64,000 bases of DNA from Entomortierella parvispora (lineage: Eukaryota > Mortierellomycota > Mortierellomycetes > Mortierellales > Mortierellaceae). Shown piece after piece: positions 56,627-64,000 of the stretch; position 1 is the first letter of the stretch; every line of letters begins with the position of its first letter. The notes below the pieces were generated by a model that was not told the origin of the DNA, did not search any database, and saw nothing but the letters and a program-made list of their open reading frames with translations. The stretch is from contig OY752153.1 of the NCBI GenBank assembly GCA_963573315.1, positions 1,302,001-1,366,000 on the forward strand, in the 5' to 3' direction. The translations under genes and the position numbers were made by a program.

Positions 56627-59600
56627 GTTTGGGATTAAGAATGAGACTGGTGAAGAAATGAAGAGGAGGATGCGAATGCAATGGAAAGATTAGACGAGGT
56701 GAATGAAGATGGAGAGAAGCATTAGCGAGACAGGGGAGGCAGGAAAGAGGAAGAGAAAGAGAAAGAGAGGAAGCCGGGTTGGGATGGAAAGGAAGGAAGA
56801 GAGACGAGCGAGAAGGGGCGGGTGAAGGCGAAAGAGTAAAGAGAGAGAAGAGGAAGGGAGAAGAGGGGTGTGGAGAGAAGGAGAGGGAGAAAGAGATGCA
56901 TGCGCACACCCACATGCACATGCACACACACACACTCACTGGGGAACGTGTCCATCCGTCGGCTTGGTTCGATGCTGGATGGAGAGGGCATGGGGCACCA
57001 TGAGAAGGAACGAAGAAGGAACATGCATGCACAGGCGCACTCATTCACTTTTTGTTGCCTTTCAGCCCAGCCCACCACCCCCCTTGCCTTCCTGTTCTTC
57101 TTTGTCTTGTTCATCATATTATGTTGGTTGGACTGCAGCAACAACAGACAACAGCAACAGCTTCAGCAGCCCCTTGTTGTTCGTGCGTGCGTGCGTGCGT
57201 GCGAGCGTGCGTCCTTCATTGTTTATGCAGCCAAGGGTTGGTGCAACAACGCTGTGTCCCGCAGGCGAAGGGAAGGAGGATTGGATTGGACTATTGGACG
57301 ATGCCATCTCACCCATCCTACATGTTCATGTATTGGTTGTATTATTGAAACGCGTCCTCAATGTCAACAAGCTTCGACCGATGCACCATGACCTCCCTCC
57401 TTGACCCATCGCGCATGGTCCACTCTATCTCTGCTGAGGATCCATCCCCTGCACAAACGCATGTCCCCCCGCCCCTCCTCCCAGATTGCCTCACGCATTC
57501 TCTCTCTGCTTGCCAATGGCAATGGCGCTCAACGACACCGTCTTCCCGGTTCCAACAAAAGACAAACAGGCTGCGCGCATGATCTTCTTTCTCTTCACTT
57601 GTCCCCCTTTTTCTTTTGTTCTGTTCTTGCTTTTGTTTCCTTTCTCCCTCACGTTCCTCCCCCCCCCCCCGTCCCTCTTTTGTCGCGCTCCCCTTCCGTC
57701 TCCTCCGCCTGCCACCACTAGCCCATATTCTTTTTCCCGCCAGTGGGCTGCTGCACTGCTCTCTTTCTGCTGTTGTCACGAACCCGGATGGAATCGAAAG
57801 GGCAGTATTTCCAGGGGTGAACAGGTGTGGTGCGTCGAGTTTGAAGGTCAATGATCCTGTAACAGGTGAAATGTCTTTACAGGGACGGCCGAGAAATGAG
57901 ACGCGCTCAATAAGAACACCGTCGAGTCAACAGTTTTTTTTTTTTTATTTGTGCCTGAGGCCCTGAGCTTCATCATCGTAGTATTACTGTCGGTCCACAA
58001 ATCTGTCGACTAGGATGGACCATGTGTGTGTTATTAGCTAAACATGACACAGCAAAGACAATAAAGATTAAAGGCACCACTGCCTTCCTTTTTCTTTCAC
58101 CGATCGTCAGCAGTAGGATTGTCCAAGGTTGTGTACGGCTGCTCACCATCGAACCGCTGTTCATTGTCTTCATCTCCACAGGCACCCTCAACTGTAGGTA
58201 GTCCAGAACGGGCATTCTCCTCTTGACATTGTCAACGCAACTCAACACATTGGCCTTCCCCCCTCCCCCCCCCCCCTTTTTTTCCCCCCTGTGCCATGTC
58301 CAATCCTAAAGACTCCCGTCGCACAAATAAAATGCTTCTTTCCGTTGTTCTCTTGCACCTCAGGCGTAGCCCATCATTCCTATCGCCTCGGACCTCACAT
58401 AGACATAGACTAAGAAAGGTACATTTCCCTCGCACGGGGACATCCTGCACTAATGCACGCAGGTTCTTATCGGTCAAGGTCCACGCGTACGTTCGTTTTC
58501 GTGCATTTGAACGGAGAGTCCATTTTTTTTTTTTTGCTCACTCTCTTATTTCCCCGCGCCTATCTCCTGGAACTCACGCGTGGCTGGACCTCTTCCCCCC
58601 CCCCCCCCCCCCCAATTTCTGTCTCTTCGTCCTCCTCTTGCTCTTCCCTTTGCGAGGCTCCACATCCAAACTCCCATTCTGTTGTCGGGTTTGGTCGATC
58701 AATTGAGGGGGAAGAAAGGAGGAAAAGAAAAAAAGCCTGATCAGAAGTTCAGGGGCGATCGACTCAACGAAGAACGATCCACACGAAGGAAGAAACTCAT
58801 ATCAACAACAACAAAAAAAGTTGCGTGGTGGTTGCCCTCCCCCGTCCTTGCATTGTTGTGTTCAGTGTCTCGTTTATTGGAGTCGTTGTAATAGAGTTAC
58901 GCATGGTTCATTTGTTCTTTCCCCTCCCCTCCTTCCCCCAAAGGCTCAAAAATATTTTTTTGTGATCGAGTTTGAAGGCGGAAGACCCATCATTTCATTT
59001 CCCTGAACAGCCCCCGCGGGAGGGAGTGAATTTTCGGTGCATGCATGACATGCACAATGCCTGAACTGCAGGAACAGGAAGAAACACCTGGTGGAAGACA
59101 TGGAACAAAAGCGGTTGTGTGCCACGTCTCGCCCCCCCTCCTCCCCAATCGTCCCCCACTGTCCCCCATCGCTTGCCACTCCTGCTAGTTTATAGGATTG
59201 AGTCAATTGGTCGTGGCGATCCTTTGTTCTCCTGCTTTGCTATTGCCTCCTTGTGCAACGGACCACTGAGCTGCGACGGTTGTGCTTTTTGGCCATGAAA
59301 GAAAAAGAGAGAAAAAAAATCTCCAAGGTGTCACAGCCGTTAAAGTTAGGGGTGAACACACAAGAAACTCAAGCCAATAATATCAGAACAAGGTACCTTG
59401 CAAAAGTCACATCCATCGGGTTGCCCATGCGCCGTGGCGCTGGTACTCCAACCGCCTAACGGCGTAGAAATTCCTTTCTTAGATCGGGTGCGTGTCCGTG
59501 CGCACAGTTCATGCGAGCTTGCAGTCATTCCTTCTGAACACGCCTTGCGCCAGTATTCGCGCCACTTGTTCGGGAGGTTGGGCAGCCACTCTCAACTTGC

Positions 59601-60839
59601 CTCAAGTTCAAGAACCCCTTCAGAGTGTGTGGAAAAACACTAGAGCGGAATACACTCCTTCCTGCCAACATGAGAGGTGTGTCAACACAACATGAATCTA
59701 CGAGATCAACCACTCCTCAGGAACAAGATTCAAATACCATATTTGCGCTTTGCTCCTCTCGTTCAAAACAATCGCATTGGTGAAGGGCCTCGATATGTGG
59801 AGGTTGATAAAGTTGTGCCGATCGCTTTTCGGGTCATTCAAGACGTCGAAACTCAAAGCTCAAAGACGATTCTAATCGTCAGTCGGTCGTCTACAAAGTC
59901 TCAAGAGTGTATTGTCAGTCAGGACAGGGAGACAGTGATATCGGGACGCCTAGAGTAAGGGTGCTCGACACGATGATATCCAAATTAGAAGACGCGGATG
60001 GAGATGCCTTTCATGACACTGTAAACGTCTTCTTGCTTTATGGACTTCCATGTACGAAGTTCTTTGACTGTCTTGTCTCTGGTTCTTAATGTCACTGTTC
60101 ATCACCATTTCTAGCGCGGGCAACATCTCTAGTTCGGTTTTGGCAAAAATGCTTGGTTGCGGCTGTTTCTACAAAGAAGTTATTTTGCAGAACTTAGGGT
60201 TGAAAACTAAACGACGATTTCGACACGGACAAACAGAGCATGCTTTCACGCGTCTTTTTTTTTTTTTTTTTTTGGCAGGTGTGCTCCTACGGATGTTCTG
60301 AGGAGACGGAGAGCTCGGGAAATTGCCACCAATTTGATATCACGTGATTCAGTAGATCTAAGCCACCGGATCAGCCCTTCAATTGGCACATCCCTGGATT
60401 CTCAGATCTGAATTTCCCCTCAACGCTGTGATCCCAAAAAACATGGCTTTGGACGTTACCTCCTTGGTGCACATCCCCAGTGTTACCCCTTGGTGTTACC
60501 CTTTGGTGTTATCCCTTGGACATTGGTTTTTCAGTGGATTTAAAAAAAAAAAAAAAAAAAAGGCCAGCTCTCCTTCGCGCGCCAGTGTGCATGGAAAAAC
60601 AGGGTGGAAAAAGTGGAGAGAGGGTTAAAAGGGTATCAAAAGGTGGTAGAATGGGCAGGGAGGGATAATCTTTGCGAACCACCAGTTCGTGACATCAAAG
60701 CGTTCGTGGCAATGCTGCTTTAAGATGCCAATTTTTTTTATTTTGTTTTTTTTTTGGTGAACAAGGTTCTTTTATTTCTTCTTTCTGCCTTCTTTTCAGT
60801 CCCTCCACACTGTAATTTCCTAGCTCCCACCCACCAACC
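56627..60839. other. Long intergenic region with simple repeats and no supported gene
   Basis: The left part is the purine-rich 5' flank of the RA-PH gene, followed by a GTGC/GTGCGTGC array (about 57181-57212). Homopolymers include C-runs at 57661, 58267 and 58597 and A/T-runs at 57936, 58511, 60257 and 60541. ORFs here (for example 57342-57851 minus, 56868-57404 plus) are translations of biased sequence. A possible coding relic at 59650-60090 is listed separately. No RNA gene was seen. Confidence 0.5.
59650..60090 (+). pseudogene. Possible decayed coding segment, family unknown
   Basis: Two neighbouring frames have ordinary amino-acid composition in an otherwise repetitive region: RYVEVDKVVPIAFRVIQDVE followed by SSKTILIVSRSSTK (59677-59958), then VLDTMISKLEDADGDAFHDT and VFLLYGLPC (59907-60089). 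A single frame change near 59940 would join them. No family was recognised. It could also be the exons of a small gene. Confidence 0.3.
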
Positions 60840-61487
60840 ATGAAAATCCTTTCCCTTTCCTTTGGGCTTGCTGCCATCGCAGTCATTTCAGTTCAAGGTG
60901 AGGTTTCGATCTCGACCTGGCGCCATTTTCGGTTGCAGTTATAATACTTTTTTTTGTGCAAATTCTCCTTCAGTACTGCTCTTCCCATTCCACCCCCCGT
61001 CTGATCTATGGAATCATATTTTTTCTATTTCCACAAATCTCATAATTGACCTTGTGCTTTCATTTGAATAGCCCACCCCCTGGCCTCGTATGAATCGACA
61101 GGGTCCAAGCTCCAGTCGCGCGCCGATCCCCATGAGCGTGAAGCACCTCACGAGTGTGATCAGGACCTGAACGTGGCCGCAGATGCCACAACGTCTCTGG
61201 TGTACTTGTGGCTCGGTGCTACTTTTAAATATATCAAACCCCAGTTCGAAACCTTTCAGGCCAGCCTTCAACAGCTATATAACGCCCTGCTTTCTGCCCA
61301 GACCGATGGCAATGTGACCAAGGTTGAGTCGGCATTGGTAGAGGTCCAAAAAGAAGGCCTGGCGATTGAAATATCAACACCAAGCCCAATTACTGCTTTC
61401 ATCGTCTTAAGGAGCCAACTTCAGAACAACGTCCAGAATGCAATCAACTGTTTAGAGTCCCCCAGAAATGAAAATGACAAAATGTAG
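60840..61487 (+). CDS. Small secreted protein (hypothetical)
   Basis: Two exons (60840-60897 and 61072-61487) join in frame to 157 residues, with a good GTGAGG donor and GAATAG acceptor. Residues 1-20 (MKILSLSFGLAAIAVISVQA) form a signal peptide. The mature protein is mostly alpha-helical by composition, with only two cysteines (HECDQD and INCLES), which could form one disulphide. The helical middle (FQASLQQLYNALLSAQ, LRSQLQNNVQNAI) vaguely recalls hydrophobic surface-binding (HsbA-like) proteins, but no diagnostic motif was seen. The intron right after the signal-peptide codons is a common arrangement for fungal secreted proteins. Secretion is well supported; function is unknown. Confidence 0.75.
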
Positions 61488-64000
61488 AAGACTTATAATC
61501 CATCCTTGCCGCACCCACTTCTCTTCCAACTTTCTCACCCACACGGTACTCAACGTGCTTTCTCTTTTTATTCAGAAATATCAATTGCATCACCTGAAGT
61601 TAAGAAAAATTAAACAGGAAGGCACCAAACGTACGATTTATGATCAAACGGGTATATAGAAGGTTGGCCAGCCGCGCTCCAAGCAGGAGCATTTTCAGAT
61701 GGGCACTGTACATTACCTACCAGTGATATCCGTGATGAACAGCCGCCTTCTCGTGTCTCGTTTCGAATTGGCCTTTCTGTTGAGGTCGTTTTGGGTGGAC
61801 AGTTGGTCCTAGTTTGCAGTGGGCGAACGGGTGAACGTCTAGACGGCTCCGTTCTGTTTCCTGACGATTTAGTCTGCCGACTTTTGCTAGATTAGTAATA
61901 AGTGACCAGGCTACGGTACTTTTCAGCTTCAGTGTTTTTCAGTGGTCTTCAGTAAAGCGGAGAGGTCGAATGTCGTGCTGAGGAGAGGCACCAACGTTTA
62001 AAATAGTTGATCCTGTGATAATCTGCAGATGTGAATGATGATTCTTGTCATTTTTGCTCCTTATGTTCTTGAGCGTGTGTTGCAAGGAGGTGGAGGTTTT
62101 CCTGTAACGTTTTCTTAGATCTTCCCCATTTTAAGAGTCCAACTGTGACGGAGACGAGTGTAGGTTCTTGGAAGCGGGTAATATTGCCCTATTTCTGATC
62201 GCCCCTTCCAAGTTTCCTAATAAGAGACACTGGTAGAGAGTAGAGAGTGTAGAGTTGCGGGCCATTTGATTTACCCAGTACCCAGTAGCAGAAGGTAGAT
62301 ATTGCAGGGGCACCCTGCAAGATTGGTTTCAAGGCAGCGGCCTTAGCACTCACTGATACTGGAGGAAATGCCGGCGTTATCTCCTGTATTCTTTGGTGAC
62401 GGAGGTAGTGGATCCTTGCTGAGTTCTGATGTGTTGAGTTCTGGTGGCAGCATGCTAACTGATACCGCAGACAAGAGACAGTAGACACGTGTAGTCGTAT
62501 ATTGTATTCCTGGATCCTTTGTCATAGAAGTGTGACGATCTGAAGGTATCCAAAACATGTACTTTCCTCGCTAGTCCCTGATGCTTTGAGAGCCGTAGTT
62601 CCATATCAGAAGAGATAGAAAAGGACGAACTGGGTATCATTGGTAGTGATTGGCTGCCCTTGATCTACTTTTTGGTGGTTGCGGCACGATGAGGCGGATG
62701 CTCAAGAAAGGTTCTAGACGCACTGGACATTGTGGTCCCTGGCGTTGATCGCTGAAGGCCATTGATTGAGAGGTGCAGTAAGGAAGCTTTCGTTGAGCTC
62801 ACCCCATGGCACCCCATGGCACCTCAGACAAGCCTCCGTTCAGCCAATTCTTGGTGTATCCAACGCTGTTTACGGACGGTTGACTGCGGTTTGGTTTGAC
62901 GAGTGTATGAAGATCGACAGTTTGCCTGAGATTGGTCTCGTCCTCCGTCGTCGGTGGTTGGGTCTGGAGTGTTGATTTTGACGAAGGAGTTGATAATACC
63001 AAGGGGGTCCCTGTAGTCAGTTGTAATGGATGTAGGATGACTGAGTTGGTATACGCGGCAGATGGCATCAGTTCCGGCTCTTGTGGTTTTGATTGTGGCC
63101 AGTGGTGAGCTGGTTGCAGTAGTAACGTACAACGGGGCCGCCCCCTGTTTTCCTTTGCCCTGTTGATGGATTCTTTATAGCGGGCGAGAGTCAGATATTG
63201 GTTCCCGCCCTCTCTTGATGCTTGGCGTCGAAGACGGAAAACCGATATACCCAGGGACCCAGGGAAGGACTGAGCAATGGGCGTCTTTCCTTAAACTGAG
63301 TGTTGCAGGAAATGAGTTGGCCGTGATTTTGACGACGGATGAAGGACATTTGGTAGGGACTACTGAAATTGGAAATATGTTCCTCGTCAATTCTTTCGGT
63401 CTTGAGTGATGGTATGGTGTGTCAGCAGCCACGACGAGAATCAAGATGCAATGGCGTGGGAATGGAGATTGCCCTGGCTTCCCAGTGTCCTGTCCGGTAG
63501 GTTCGAGACGTCTGGGTGGGGCCATCTGAGTTTGTTTGTTACTTCATCACTGCCCGCTTTGATGTCTTGAGTAGCTGGCACCTGGCAGCCACAGCCCGGC
63601 AATAGAGAGAAAATGGAAGGGAGCAACACCTCTGAGGCGATCCGCACCAGGCTGAAGGGGTTGAGAAGTAGCTGGGTGAGCATCTGACGCGGGACTTTTC
63701 TTTACTGATTGTCTGATTCATGACATCTCGAGTCCTGGGATGACTGATAGTGGGACGATGAGTAAGAGGAGCTGCAACTCGCTGGTGTCCCGGCATCCAT
63801 TTGAAATGAGTGAATGCGAGATATTTGAGCAGGATCGATGACATTTGACCCCATGCACCAGCTGAGTGTTGATATAGGATGTCGCCGATGTCCCACATAA
63901 TTTGGAAATGGATGGATGTGGGACAATTGGGTGAGTATCCACGGAACCTATTCCGTCGGATCTTGAGGTCTTGAGCGTGGACAGTTGTGAATCAGTAGAG
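61488..64000. other. Unassigned region, no gene recognised
   Basis: ORFs are short. Overlapping minus-strand frames at 62343-63942 are rich in Ser, Thr, Pro and His but match no domain known to me. Repeat families from the left half of the window were not found here. It may be a decayed transposable element or a gene with many introns that could not be resolved. Confidence 0.4.

Noticed and set aside
56722..57851. Several 100-180-residue ORFs on both strands
   Set aside because: Translations of pyrimidine-rich and dinucleotide-rich sequence. Composition is extreme (Ser/Leu/Phe/His or Arg/Glu/Gly) and frames overlap on both strands.

Overview
This window is nuclear DNA of a filamentous fungus, most likely an early-diverging Mucoromycota lineage such as the Mortierellaceae. 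That placement is an inference. It rests on many short GT-AG introns that join into single open frames, several Crinkler (CRN) family genes, F-box/leucine-rich-repeat-like genes, a very large tandem hybrid histidine kinase, a class III GH18 chitinase with two CBM5/12 modules, and secreted cysteine-rich proteins. Nothing bacterial or viral was seen.

Layout. 1-3069 is the right part of a long foldback-type repeat element. 3070-6651 holds only a decayed CRN gene. 6652-15463 (minus) is a ten-exon dual hybrid histidine kinase. 16855-17156 is a tRNA-derived SINE. From 17152 to 42318 lies a large inverted duplication: left arm 17152-22794 and right arm 36546-42318, each carrying one CRN gene with a P-loop followed by one foldback element. 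The unique centre of about 13.8 kb holds a hairpin-like repeat cluster, a small secreted protein, a Ty3/gypsy relic, a CRN-type gene with a BLES03/DUF1917-like C-terminus, a Kex2-processed cysteine-rich secreted protein, and a tandem pair of F-box genes, one broken. 42.3-45.5 kb is repeat debris. From 45.5 kb gene content becomes more ordinary: chitinase (45507-47170, minus), a six-exon RA-PH scaffold-like gene (49091-56626, minus) and a small secreted protein (60840-61487, plus). No gene was recognised beyond that.

How it fits together. The accessory block from 0 to 45 kb is a CRN/F-box compartment in which coding modules abut long terminal inverted repeats. The sequence CTCTTTGGGCGAAGCGCG, or a close variant, recurs at least seven times and marks the outer ends of the foldback elements. 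At both P-loop CRN genes it starts just after the stop codon. The stable genes (kinase, chitinase, RA-PH protein) flank this block. Exon models were built by hand: each was checked for GT-AG (once GC-AG) borders and for an unbroken frame across all junctions. Similarity calls come from motif reading alone and no database was searched.
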